Below, piece after piece: positions 24,814-33,277 of a stretch of DNA of 36,686 nucleotides (position 1 is its first letter; each line of letters opens with the position of its first letter). Both the position numbers and the translations under genes were made by a program. The DNA is from Lentisphaeria bacterium (GTDB lineage: Bacteria > Verrucomicrobiota > Lentisphaeria > Victivallales > Victivallaceae), in assembly GCA_900768505.1 (NCBI GenBank), contig CAAGED010000013.1, positions 1-36,686 of the forward strand, written 5' to 3'. The notes beneath the pieces were generated by a model. The model was not told the DNA's origin and did not search any database. It worked only from the letters and a program-made list of their open reading frames with translations.

Positions 24814-25365
24814 ATGAAAAAATTTGTTTGCACAATTTGCGGTTATGTTCATGAAGGCGATGCTGCTCCGGAGAAATGTCCCCAGTGCGGAGCTCCAGCC
24901 GCCAAATTTATTGAAAAGGCGGAAGATGGCGAAATCAGTTTCGCCGATGAACACCGCGTCGGCGTGGCTCAGGGCGTGGATGCTGAATTGCTGAACGGCC
25001 TGAAGGCTCACTTCAGCGGCGAATGCTGCGAAGTTGGCATGTACTTGGCAATGAGCCGTCAGGCAGACCGGGAAGGTTATCCGGAAGTAGCCGAGGCTTA
25101 CAAGCGTATTGCCTGGGAAGAGGCCGAACACGCCGCCAAATTCGCCGAATTGCTGGGCGAAGTGGTTGCCCCCTGCACCAAGAGCAATCTTAAGGCTCGC
25201 GTTGAGGCGGAGACCGGAGCCTGCGCCGGCAAATTGGCCATGGCCAAGCAGGCCAAGGTGTTGGGGTTGGATGCCATTCATGACACCGTACATGAAATGT
25301 GCAAAGATGAAGCCCGCCACGGCGCGGCATTCGCCGGTTTGCTTAAGCGTTATTTCGATAAATAA
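24814..25365 (+). CDS. Rubrerythrin with N-terminal rubredoxin domain (reverse type)
   Basis: This non-haem iron protein reduces hydrogen peroxide in anaerobes. The 183 residues hold an N-terminal rubredoxin domain with iron ligands Cys6, Cys9, Cys22 and Cys25 and a C-terminal four-helix rubrerythrin domain. The diiron ligands are suggested by GECCEVGMYL, EEAEHAAKFAELLGE, the EAETGACAGK helix and DEARHG. In classic rubrerythrin the rubredoxin part is at the C-terminus, so this is the reverse arrangement described in clostridia as an NADH-linked peroxidase component. It has its own promoter with a PerR-like box and is followed by the perR gene and a hairpin between them. The codon use is high-GC at third positions, as in well-expressed genes. 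Confidence 0.93.
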   Translation: MKKFVCTICGYVHEGDAAPEKCPQCGAPAAKFIEKAEDGEISFADEHRVGVAQGVDAELLNGLKAHFSGECCEVGMYLAMSRQADREGYPEVAEAYKRIAWEEAEHAAKFAELLGEVVAPCTKSNLKARVEAETGACAGKLAMAKQAKVLGLDAIHDTVHEMCKDEARHGAAFAGLLKRYFDK

Positions 25366-25380
25366 TTTTTGGCAGCACAT

Positions 25381-25411
25381 ATATGCGGGCTTAATCGCCC
25401 GCATATTTATT
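25381..25411 (+). terminator. Hairpin between rubrerythrin and perR, probable terminator
   Basis: ATATGCGGGC and its exact complement (25381-25390 with 25397-25406) form a 10-pair stem with a 6-base loop, followed by the short T-rich tail TTATTCC. It probably terminates or thins out transcription after the rubrerythrin gene; partial read-through into perR is possible. Confidence 0.6.
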
Positions 25412-25439
25412 CCTGTCCGACTGCTAAAAGGAGATCAAA

Positions 25440-25859
25440 ATGAATTTAAATCTTTCACGGAGCGAATGCGCCGAAATTTTGCGCGCCGCCGGATTGCCGG
25501 TCTCCTCCCCCCGTATTGAAATTTATAAACACCTCTACCGGAACCGGATTCACCCAACGGCGGACACCCTCTACCGTTCACTGGTGGCGGAATCTCCCTC
25601 ATTATCCAAAACCACCATCTACAACACCTTAAAAGCGTTTGCCTCCCACCATCTGCTTCAGTTGGTCATTATTGAAGACGGGGAACTGCGCTTTGATGTC
25701 AACACCGAACCTCACGCCCATTTCAAATGTCTGAAATGCGGCGCAGTAACGGATGTTTTCTACCAGGAAAAACCCCAAATGCCAACGCTTCCAGTGGGGT
25801 ACGTAGTTACCGAAGAACATATTTGCCTGCGTGGATTCTGCCCGGATTGCCGCAAGTAA
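25440..25859 (+). CDS. perR: Fur-family regulator, PerR type
   Basis: This is a metal-dependent repressor of oxidative-stress genes. The 139-residue protein has an N-terminal winged helix (AEILRAAGLPVSSPRIEIY, SKTTIYNTLKAF) and a dimerisation domain. The structural zinc site is Cys97, Cys100, Cys134 and Cys137. The residues that bind regulatory iron in Bacillus PerR (His37, Asp85, His91, His93, Asp104) all have counterparts one position later: His38, Asp86, His92, His94, Asp105. The final Asp is typical of PerR rather than Fur, which has Glu there. AAAAGGAG lies 5 bases before the ATG. Its placement behind rubrerythrin matches the peroxide-defence clusters known in Desulfovibrio and clostridia. 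Confidence 0.88.
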   Translation: MNLNLSRSECAEILRAAGLPVSSPRIEIYKHLYRNRIHPTADTLYRSLVAESPSLSKTTIYNTLKAFASHHLLQLVIIEDGELRFDVNTEPHAHFKCLKCGAVTDVFYQEKPQMPTLPVGYVVTEEHICLRGFCPDCRK

Positions 25860-25882
25860 AATGATGACTCATGATTTATAAC

Positions 25883-25910
25883 TTGTAAAATTGTTTTAAA
25901 ACAATATATT
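25883..25910 (+). promoter_or_regulatory. Promoter with palindrome in the spacer, upstream of the secreted protein
   Basis: TTGTAA (25883-25888) and TATATT (25905-25910) are 16 bases apart. The spacer holds the perfect 14-base palindrome TTGTTTTAAAACAA (25891-25904), a likely repressor site. Its outer TTGT/ACAA halves resemble the PerR-box-like site upstream of rubrerythrin, but the spacing is one base shorter. Confidence 0.5.
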
Positions 25911-25970
25911 TACCGCAGAGAGTAATTTTTGCTAAATAATTGTATTCCAATTTTTTCAGGAGAACAAATC

Positions 25971-26921
25971 ATGAAATTTGCCATTATTTCTGGCACGGCG
26001 CTGCTCGGTGCATTGTTCATCACTGAAGCAGCTCCGGCCGCCGAGATGCCGGAACTGCCGATAAAATCAGCCATTGTCAAGGATGAAGTTAAAATATCAC
26101 TGTACCTGGAAGAAGAACTTAATCTTGCCGATTGCTACATTAATGTAGACAACGCAACCGCCGGCAAAGTAAAACTCAGTGACACTAACCCGATGCTGAA
26201 TTTCACCTGGATGATTGTTGACGCTGAAAAAATGAAATCAGCGGATCTGACCGAAACTGGTCGACGCATGTTGGAAAACCTTGGCACGTTCAGGCGAATC
26301 AGCATCACCTTGACGCCGGGCGAAAGTTACACCTACCACACCAAACTAACCGAATTATTTGTACTGAAACCGGATACTGATTATTTTTTAAGCGTAAAAG
26401 GATTTTTCTACAAGGATTATGGTCCGATACACTACCAGTTTACCAATATTCCAGTTAAATTTGCCGTACCGGGGGCTCAGGCAAAATTTGAAAATGAGGA
26501 TATCATAATGACTGCCCAATTGAATAAACTAAATTTCATGCCGGGAGAACAACCCAACGTTCAAATTTCATTGCAAAATAAATCCAATTCGCCGCTGGGA
26601 ATCGTTTCTGCACCCGACGGCGCCACCTTTAAAGTGGAGATTCAACGCAAAAGCACCTCGCCCCTTACTACTTCCAGCGCACCATCAATGCAGGAGTCAG
26701 CGGTAAAAAAACAATCCCCGATTACATTGTTGCCGGGAGAAAAAACGACGCTTAATGATGTAGGTTTAAATTCCGTAATGTCTCTCAATGAACCGGGGGA
26801 ATATGGCTTAAAAATTACTGCAAGTTATCTTAAAAACATCGAAAAGGCCTCCCCTGTAAAAATCAAAATCGGTGAACTAAACTTCACTATAAAAAAATCT
26901 CCCGCCACCACGCAAAAATAA
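25971..26921 (+). CDS. Secreted protein of unknown function with Ig-like C-terminal domain
   Basis: I do not recognise this 316-residue protein. It starts with a Sec signal peptide (MKFAIISGTALLGALFITEA, probable cleavage at AAPAA-E near residue 24). The rest is beta-rich. An N-terminal region (about 30-180) contains FRRISITLTPGESYTYHTK and DTDYFLSVKGFFYKD. A C-terminal region (about 185-310) follows an immunoglobulin-like pattern of the kind seen in extracellular protease inhibitors: LNKLNFMPGEQPNVQISLQNKSNSP, LLPGEKTTL, MNEPGEYGLKITASY. The fold is inferred. AGGAG lies 8 bases before the ATG. It follows perR under a palindrome-bearing promoter and ends at a bidirectional terminator. Confidence 0.72.
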   Translation: MKFAIISGTALLGALFITEAAPAAEMPELPIKSAIVKDEVKISLYLEEELNLADCYINVDNATAGKVKLSDTNPMLNFTWMIVDAEKMKSADLTETGRRMLENLGTFRRISITLTPGESYTYHTKLTELFVLKPDTDYFLSVKGFFYKDYGPIHYQFTNIPVKFAVPGAQAKFENEDIIMTAQLNKLNFMPGEQPNVQISLQNKSNSPLGIVSAPDGATFKVEIQRKSTSPLTTSSAPSMQESAVKKQSPITLLPGEKTTLNDVGLNSVMSLNEPGEYGLKITASYLKNIEKASPVKIKIGELNFTIKKSPATTQK

Positions 26922-26939
26922 CGGCGGATTATACCCATA

Positions 26940-26981
26940 AAAAAATCCCCGGCGAATTGCTTCGACCGGGGATTTTTATTT
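26940..26981. terminator. Bidirectional terminator between secreted protein and TPR/CBM9 genes
   Basis: AAAAATCCCCGG and its complement (26941-26952 with 26966-26977) form a 12-pair stem with a 13-base loop, with A and T tracts on both sides. It lies between two convergent genes. Confidence 0.88.
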
Positions 26982-26991
26982 AATCTGACTT

Positions 26992-29439
26992 TTATTCCGT
27001 CATCTGCTTGGCCAGATAATCGGCTCTCATTTTGGCCAAATCAAATTTGATATTCATCAATCTTGCTCCAGCCTCGTCAAATACCTGATTAACGTCAGCG
27101 TCACTCATATCCGGCTTAATTTTAGCGGCATAAGCATCCAACTCCTTACGCACCGGCTCGACAACCTCCAGGTAAAATGTACGATCGCCCAACTCCGGAT
27201 CCATCCAGATCTCTCCGTAGCCGTTATTGGCGCTCCATTCCCGGTTGTAGTCCATTTTCGCTTTTGCCAGTACCCGACGCTTGATAGCGGTCAGGTTGGC
27301 CGGCGTCAGATTTTCAAATACTAAACGCCCGAAACTGGAACGATTGTGTACAGATTCCGAACCTCCCCAGCTGTAACCGCCCCGATCCCAGTGCATCGCC
27401 TCGAAATCCCACTCCGTGCCATTCTGCGGAATGCGATTGAAAAAGGCATGCCACGGCATGGCAACCAATGTTGCCGCCCCGCCGTCCACCGCCTGGCTGG
27501 TAATTGAGCAGGTATTGTTGGACTCCATGGTACGCCGGTAATTGGCGTTGTTGTATTGGGTCGGAAATTTATCGTCGCCCTTGTAGGGAGGCAAATCGAT
27601 CAAAAAGCAGTTATAAGGATCGTTGGCACCGCTGGCGAGGTAAACTTCATAACCGCCAATACCGCCGAAACCATCGGCAAATTCCTTCGCCTTGGGGGAT
27701 TTGGCATAGAAGAAAATTTTAACCCCATCCTCGTCGCAGAGTGCGATAAATTCCGTCGGCGTGGCGTTTGCGGTGTCGGCGGTAACTTTCCGGCCGGTGA
27801 ATGTGGCGTCGGTGTCCAGCAGGAATTGAAGATTCGGACCATATTTACGGTCGAGCTTTCCAACATTCTTAGCCGTTTTGAGGTAATTCATGAAGCCGGA
27901 AATATCCTTGGGGCCGTTCTGAACAAACGGAATACCCATTTTTCGGAATTCCGGCTTGACCTGCATGGCATCACGCCCGGCAATCAGGCTCCTGGCCGCC
28001 TCATCGAAATGCATGGACAACGCCAGAGTTGCCGCTTCCTGATAAAAATCGGCAATTCCCTTGGCGTCATCCGCCTTTACTCCAGATTCCAACGCCAGCG
28101 TTTTTACCGCCGGAACTAATTTTTTGCCGCCGTCACGATTATTGAGCAACACGGCACAAATCTGCATTTCACGCTTGAACTTCTTATCCGGATTGGAAAT
28201 CGCCAGATAATCCGCCGCAATCTTGGCCGCATCGCCGAATTTTCCGTCCCGAATCGCCTGATTGAATTTAATCCGGTTGAAGTTGGCTACATCCGCCGGC
28301 GTCGGGTTGGGAACACTGCTCAACTTTTCATTGATAAAAGCGGCATACTGGGGATTGTACATCAAACCATTACGATTAAACATCCAGCTGGCCAACTGAC
28401 GATTGTATTCGCCGTAAATCTCTCTGGTGGCTCTTTCGTTGCCAGCATTGTCGGCATGAATTTTCTTCAATCCATCATCAACAATTTTAACCACTTTTGC
28501 CCCGTCCCTGGTATCATCAAAAGTTAATAACGCCAGTGAGGACAATGCACCCATGCGTTCCCGGTGACCCGCCTTACTGTCATTTACCACGGCAGTATAT
28601 ATTTTGCCAGCCTGCTCTCTCTGTCCCTTGGCCAGATAAATCGCCGCCAGACTGGAGGGGGGGCAATCCATATCCGCAGCGGCTTTCAACGCATCATCAT
28701 TGCGGTTGAGCTTGCCCAGACATTCGATAATACGATTTGAAGTATCACGTTTTTTGTGGATATGTAAATCCTTGTTCCACATGGACTGGTAAATTTTCAA
28801 CGCCGCCTCGTATTTGCCCTGCCGATAGAGTGTGTTAGCCAAATTATTGGACGCCTGATATTTATCATCCGCATTAAGATCCGACAACTTAGTCGCTTCT
28901 GCAACCGTCTCAGTTGCCTTGGCCTCATCCATCAATTCCAGATAACAATTGGCAATGCGCTGGGCGACCTCAATCTTCTGCTTATTGGTCAAACCGGTCA
29001 ATTGCGCCGCCTGCTGATAATATTTCAATGCGCTCTCAATGCCGTCAGTATTGTAAGCGCCAAAACCGCTGCCGGGAAAGTTGGAGCGAAAAGCAAAATC
29101 CGCCTGTGTGCTCAACACCTGATACTTCTGAGCGGCGGTGATATTTGGCATTGCGATTGCCTTAGCGTATTCAGCCGCCGCCTTTTCCGCCATATTCTTA
29201 CTCTGATAAACCTTGGCCAGGTTGAGGCAGGCGTTGAACTTCACATTATCATCCGCATCCGCCGCCGCCAAAACCTTGCCATATGCCGCCACGCTTTTTT
29301 CTACATCATTGGTGCGGGCAACGGCTTCCGCCTCCTTGATCAACTTCTGGGTTTCGGGTGAAACCGCCGCCAGAAGCGGCAATTCGACAGCCATACTGCC
29401 AATGAGCAGCATGGTCAATAATGAATATTTACATTTCAT
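26992..29439 (-). CDS. Secreted TPR protein with C-terminal CBM9-like domain
   Basis: The 815-residue protein has a Sec signal peptide (about 1-24, ending in PLLAA). A long helical region of tetratricopeptide-like repeats follows (about 30-500; repeated blocks such as ARTNDVEKSVAAYGKVL, KNMAEKAAAEYAKAIA, YRQGKYEAALKIYQSMW). A beta-rich domain lies at about 530-740, whose VKIFFYAKSP, MPWHAFFNRIPQNGTEWDFE and SSFGRLVFE motifs resemble family 9 carbohydrate-binding/sugar-binding domains. A helical tail ends the protein. The architecture suggests a periplasmic or surface protein that binds a glycan and partners. It starts 26 bases after the DUF4091 gene and is surely cotranscribed with it. Confidence 0.72.
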   Translation of the reverse strand: MKCKYSLLTMLLIGSMAVELPLLAAVSPETQKLIKEAEAVARTNDVEKSVAAYGKVLAAADADDNVKFNACLNLAKVYQSKNMAEKAAAEYAKAIAMPNITAAQKYQVLSTQADFAFRSNFPGSGFGAYNTDGIESALKYYQQAAQLTGLTNKQKIEVAQRIANCYLELMDEAKATETVAEATKLSDLNADDKYQASNNLANTLYRQGKYEAALKIYQSMWNKDLHIHKKRDTSNRIIECLGKLNRNDDALKAAADMDCPPSSLAAIYLAKGQREQAGKIYTAVVNDSKAGHRERMGALSSLALLTFDDTRDGAKVVKIVDDGLKKIHADNAGNERATREIYGEYNRQLASWMFNRNGLMYNPQYAAFINEKLSSVPNPTPADVANFNRIKFNQAIRDGKFGDAAKIAADYLAISNPDKKFKREMQICAVLLNNRDGGKKLVPAVKTLALESGVKADDAKGIADFYQEAATLALSMHFDEAARSLIAGRDAMQVKPEFRKMGIPFVQNGPKDISGFMNYLKTAKNVGKLDRKYGPNLQFLLDTDATFTGRKVTADTANATPTEFIALCDEDGVKIFFYAKSPKAKEFADGFGGIGGYEVYLASGANDPYNCFLIDLPPYKGDDKFPTQYNNANYRRTMESNNTCSITSQAVDGGAATLVAMPWHAFFNRIPQNGTEWDFEAMHWDRGGYSWGGSESVHNRSSFGRLVFENLTPANLTAIKRRVLAKAKMDYNREWSANNGYGEIWMDPELGDRTFYLEVVEPVRKELDAYAAKIKPDMSDADVNQVFDEAGARLMNIKFDLAKMRADYLAKQMTE

Positions 29440-29465
29440 GATATTTTTCTCCAGGTCGGAATAAA

Positions 29466-31337
29466 TTACTTTTTCGGATTCTTATCAGCGGCACGCATGG
29501 CCAACATATTATCAATATGACGAATGGCTTCCATTCTGAAAGCATTCAAATCCATATCCTCGGCATTTAACAGAGCCAAATACTGCAACGCCTTCAGCGC
29601 CTCAAGTTTGCGCTCATAATTACCGGAGGCAATCTCCTCTGCAGCAACCTTGCGCAACATTGTGGCATAACGCATATCGTCCACGCCTTCACGGAATCCC
29701 TCCCATTGCAACGTATCCACGATACCGCCGCGATTGACATAAGCAACCACCATCGGACGGTAAAGAATGCTGTCACGGTCATTCCATGGACCGGTGGCAA
29801 ATTCATAATTGAAAATCATGGAGAGGTTGCTCAAATAACCCAACATGCCGTTCTGACGGCGAATAAACTGGGGATTTTCACTTCCAGTGTGCTGAGTGGC
29901 GTAAAATCCAACATAATTACCCTTGTCAATTGCATTCCACGGCTGAATGCGATTCACCGCATCCGGCGCTCCGCCCATGGGGTGCTGACCGTAAATATAA
30001 CCACCTTTGTTCAACAAGGCATCATGGCCGGCGCAACCCAATTTGAAGTCGTATTTGTGGAAAAATTTGAAAGCCGGACGATGAGTGGTGACAAACGCCG
30101 CCCCCTGCTCGTCACCGTAGCTGGTCAAAACATCCGTGTGGCCGACCAATTTATTGTAGAAGGCCGCCGCCTCATCCGCCGCCGCCTCGGCAGTCTTAAT
30201 ATTGTCATAAGTCAGACGGCCGCCAAAATTTCTGGCATACCATGGCAGAAAATTTTTGCCCATCATGATCGGCTTGGTGGGGAATCCCAACTCTTTCAAG
30301 AGCGCAATATTCTCTTCGTCCTGATCAACGCAGGGGTGGAGAATGCCATGATTTTTCTGATTAATCAAATATTGCTTGTAAGCCGCCTTGCCCAGTTTTT
30401 CGTCGGCAAACTGCCCAACCAATCCGGACATGGTGAAACCACCCATTACGGAGGTGATAAACGGCTTGTTAATGTCGTAGCTGGTAGCCGGTGCGGGAAG
30501 CTGATATGGGAGCACACGCACCTTAAGCGGAATTTCCAATACATTCTGATTACCGGATTTTACCGAAATAACTCCGGAATAAACCCCGGCCGCCTGATTG
30601 GCAGGAACATGAATCGTGGCGAAAAATTGCTTGAACTCATCCGCCTTAAGTGATACCGGCTGGAGTTTGTCCGCATCCTGGAAGTTTTCACGAATGGCGT
30701 TGAATGTCCCCTTGTCCACCTCACCAGGAGCGGAAATCCACACCTTCTGAGTTTTGCCGTTGTTTTTCAGCAACGCGTAATTGGCCGGCTCTTTTCCGTT
30801 GGTGTCAACTTCAATAATATTCTCGTCGTAAAGCAACAGTTCCGGAACCTGCTTCAAACCCGGATCGGCAAAATAACTGATCCAGGCGTTGCCGTTCTGC
30901 AACCAGATTTTTACAACCTTGAGATCAACCGCACTCGCCGGAAGGACTTTGCCATCCTTGCTCTTCAAATCACTACAACTTAACGTCACATTCTGATCCT
31001 TGAGACTGAACAACTGAAATGACGCCGGTTCAAATTCATCCTGCGCCGCCACCACGCGCAATACGCCGTTAAATTCACCGTCTTCCGGGTAGGTGTACCC
31101 CAGGCGCATAACATCGCTCATGGCCGGAACTGCGAAGTAAAAGAGTTGGCCGTTGAGTTTGGCCGCCTTGGCTAACGACTCAATTCTTTCACGATTCTGC
31201 GGCTTTTGAATCTTGGCCGCTTGAATTTGGCTCTCAAAAACCGGATTGCCGGCCAATGCGGCGCTACCCGGAAGCGCAATGCCGGCAGCGAGAAGCAAGC
31301 CGGCATATCCGCCGATCAGACTGAAACGTTTTTTCAT
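29466..31337 (-). CDS. Secreted DUF4091 / GH123-like protein
   Basis: The 623-residue exported protein has a Sec signal peptide (about 1-30, MKKRFSLIGG...AALAG). An N-terminal beta-sandwich (about 70-270) includes EDEFEPASFQLFSLKD-like and NQAAGVYSGVISVKSG stretches. A TIM-barrel-like domain with a conserved Asp-Glu pair (TSYGDEQGA) and the closing DTLQWEGFREGVDDMRYATML segment follow, as in DUF4091/DUF6067 and glycoside hydrolase family 123-related proteins. These families act on or bind carbohydrates; the substrate is unknown. The ATG at 31337 has AGGA 8 bases upstream and begins the signal peptide; a GTG eight codons earlier is less likely. It forms an operon with the TPR/CBM9 gene. Confidence 0.78.
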   Translation of the reverse strand: MKKRFSLIGGYAGLLLAAGIALPGSAALAGNPVFESQIQAAKIQKPQNRERIESLAKAAKLNGQLFYFAVPAMSDVMRLGYTYPEDGEFNGVLRVVAAQDEFEPASFQLFSLKDQNVTLSCSDLKSKDGKVLPASAVDLKVVKIWLQNGNAWISYFADPGLKQVPELLLYDENIIEVDTNGKEPANYALLKNNGKTQKVWISAPGEVDKGTFNAIRENFQDADKLQPVSLKADEFKQFFATIHVPANQAAGVYSGVISVKSGNQNVLEIPLKVRVLPYQLPAPATSYDINKPFITSVMGGFTMSGLVGQFADEKLGKAAYKQYLINQKNHGILHPCVDQDEENIALLKELGFPTKPIMMGKNFLPWYARNFGGRLTYDNIKTAEAAADEAAAFYNKLVGHTDVLTSYGDEQGAAFVTTHRPAFKFFHKYDFKLGCAGHDALLNKGGYIYGQHPMGGAPDAVNRIQPWNAIDKGNYVGFYATQHTGSENPQFIRRQNGMLGYLSNLSMIFNYEFATGPWNDRDSILYRPMVVAYVNRGGIVDTLQWEGFREGVDDMRYATMLRKVAAEEIASGNYERKLEALKALQYLALLNAEDMDLNAFRMEAIRHIDNMLAMRAADKNPKK

Positions 31338-31470
31338 TACATTTTCCTTTTTTTGTTCCACATATTACCAAATGAAAATCAAATATACATTTTATTTTAA
31401 TATACACGCTTCATTTATATTTTTGGGAAAATAATTCAGATTTTTTTTATTTTTTTCACCTTCAACTAGT

Positions 31471-31513
31471 AAGAAAAAAAGCGGGAGTATGCAAAAAAGC
31501 ATATTCTCCCGCT
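31471..31513 (-). terminator. Rho-independent terminator of the aminotransferase gene
   Basis: On the minus strand AGCGGGAG and the following ATATGC pair with GCAT and CTCCCGCT (plus-strand 31480-31492 with 31499-31513, a 2-base bulge), followed by seven T residues. Confidence 0.85.
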
Positions 31514-31533
31514 GCTCAAAAGCTGATTTTACA

Positions 31534-32739
31534 TTATTTCTTCAGCGACTTCACAAAATCCCCCATCCGCTCCAGGGCCCGAATTATCTCCTCGGTACTG
31601 GTGGCGTAGCAGGCCCGCACATATCCCTCGCCGCACTCGCCAAAGGCGGACCCCGGCACTACCGCCACCTTATGCTCCTGCAGCAGGCGGCTGGCAAATT
31701 CCCGGGAACTCAACCCCGTAGATGTGATATTTGGGAAGGTATAAAACGCCCCGTGCGGCAGATGACATTTCAAGCCGATTTCATTAAATCCATGCACCAA
31801 TATATCACGCCGCTCCCGATATGTATCCCGCATCGATTCCATTTGGGGCCGACCGCTCTTCAACGCCTCCAGCGCCGCCGCCTGAGCATTGGTTGGCGCG
31901 CACATAATCATATACTGGTGAATTTTCAGCATGGGGTCAATCAATTCCTGGGGAGCGCAAACGTAACCGATACGCCAGCCGGTCATGGCAAACGCCTTGG
32001 AAAATCCGTGCATGAAAATTGTCCGTTCACGCATTCCGGGCAGTGAGGCAATCGAAACATGCCTGCCGTCATAACTCAATTCTGAATAAATTTCGTCGGT
32101 TAAAATCAGCAAATCATGTTCAACGGCAATTTTCGCAATCTCCTCCAACTCCTGATAACTCATGGTCGCCCCGGTTGGATTGCAGGGAAAATTAATCAGC
32201 AACGCCTTGCTCTTCGGAGTGATTTTTGAACGCAGAATATCCGGATTCAGGGCGAAACCATCCGCCTCATGGGTTTCAATCGGCACCGGCACACCGTGAG
32301 CCATGATAATTTCCGCCGGATAAGAGACGAAGCAGGGTTCCGTGTAGAGAATTTCATCTCCCGGATTAGTTATTGCACGAATGGCAATGTCCAGTGCTTC
32401 ACTTACCCCCACACAAACAATGCACTCATGCGCCGGATCGTAAGTTACCTGATAATTCTGCTGCACATAGCGGCAAATCTCCTGACGCAATTCCAGAACC
32501 CCCGGATTGGAGGTGTAGGCCGTATGCCCCCGCTCAATGGAAAATATCGCGCTCTCCCTTATCGACCAAGGTGTTACAAAATCCGGTTCGCCCACGCCCA
32601 ATGAAATCACATCGTCATCCATGGTCGCCACTAAATCAAAAAATTCCCGGATTCCGCTCTTTTTTAGCGACGCAATATTGTGAGCTACAAATTTCTGATA
32701 ATCAGGGACAAATTTTGAGTCGGTTGTATTCTTCATCAT
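31534..32739 (-). CDS. Class I/II PLP-dependent aminotransferase
   Basis: This cytoplasmic enzyme moves amino groups between amino acids and 2-oxo acids using pyridoxal phosphate. The 401-residue protein shows the fold type I landmarks: SLGVGEPDF and YTSNPGVLELR near the N-terminus, FPCNPTGA around 184-191, LTDEIYSEL at 213-221, and the PLP-binding Lys248 in SKAFAMTGWRIGY, with a C-terminal GYVRACYAT Arg. It is closest in pattern to the aspartate/alanine-type group of subfamily I gamma (PatA/AspC-like); the substrate is not fixed. Its start lies inside the end of the Lrp-type gene (38-base overlap, AAGGA upstream), so translation is coupled. A terminator follows. Confidence 0.9.
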   Translation of the reverse strand: MMKNTTDSKFVPDYQKFVAHNIASLKKSGIREFFDLVATMDDDVISLGVGEPDFVTPWSIRESAIFSIERGHTAYTSNPGVLELRQEICRYVQQNYQVTYDPAHECIVCVGVSEALDIAIRAITNPGDEILYTEPCFVSYPAEIIMAHGVPVPIETHEADGFALNPDILRSKITPKSKALLINFPCNPTGATMSYQELEEIAKIAVEHDLLILTDEIYSELSYDGRHVSIASLPGMRERTIFMHGFSKAFAMTGWRIGYVCAPQELIDPMLKIHQYMIMCAPTNAQAAALEALKSGRPQMESMRDTYRERRDILVHGFNEIGLKCHLPHGAFYTFPNITSTGLSSREFASRLLQEHKVAVVPGSAFGECGEGYVRACYATSTEEIIRALERMGDFVKSLKK

Positions 32740-33184
32740 TATCGATAATCCTTCCAGATTCTTTATATTTCTTCAGTAAAAACAACGTCGAAGTAGAGAG
32801 CACTCCATCAATCGTGGAGAGTTTGGCCGCCACAAAATTGGCCACTTCCTGCAGAGTTTTACCCTTCACTTCCACTCGTAAATCGTAATTGCCGGAAACC
32901 AGATAGAGGTCAGTGACCTCGGCAAATTTCGCCAAACGCTTGGCAATCTTGTCAAATCCGCCATCCCGCTGTGGCGTAACCTTAACCTCAATCAACGCCC
33001 GCACATAATTTTCCGCCAACTCATTTTCATTGAGAATTGCCGTGTAACCGCAAATAACCTTATCCGCCTCAAGTTCTTTTATAATTTTATCGGCTTCCGC
33101 CGCCGTGATTCCCAATCTGGCCGCAATGTCCTGCAAACTGAAACGGGCATTTTCGGTCAATAATTTTATGATTGCCGCTTTCAT
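32702..33184 (-). CDS. Lrp/AsnC-family transcription regulator
   Basis: The 160-residue protein has an N-terminal winged helix-turn-helix (about 1-50: ARFSLQDIAARLGITAAEADKIIKELE) and a C-terminal RAM effector-binding domain (about 65-145: LIEVKVTP, VTDLYLVSGNYDLRVEVKG, TIDGVLSTSTLFLLKKYKE). Such regulators form oligomers and respond to amino acids. The stop codon lies 38 bases inside the aminotransferase gene, so this regulator and the enzyme are one unit; the linkage suggests it controls the aminotransferase or senses its amino acid. GGGAG lies 9 bases before the ATG. Confidence 0.9.
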   Translation of the reverse strand: MKAAIIKLLTENARFSLQDIAARLGITAAEADKIIKELEADKVICGYTAILNENELAENYVRALIEVKVTPQRDGGFDKIAKRLAKFAEVTDLYLVSGNYDLRVEVKGKTLQEVANFVAAKLSTIDGVLSTSTLFLLKKYKESGRIIDNDEEYNRLKICP

Positions 33185-33277
33185 TTCTTGCTTCTCCCAA
33201 AGGGTTGTGCCGGAACAATTCCGACATTTTTTATAAACATGCCCGAAGGCTGTATAAGATTAAAAACACTCAGTGCT

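Noticed and set aside
24793..25404. Minus-strand open frame of 203 codons opposite rubrerythrin
   Set aside because: It is a shadow of the rubrerythrin gene with no family features.
29706..30653. Plus-strand open frame of 315 codons opposite the DUF4091 gene
   Set aside because: It is antisense to a well-supported secreted protein, has no recognisable domain, and fits a shadow frame of G+C-biased codons.
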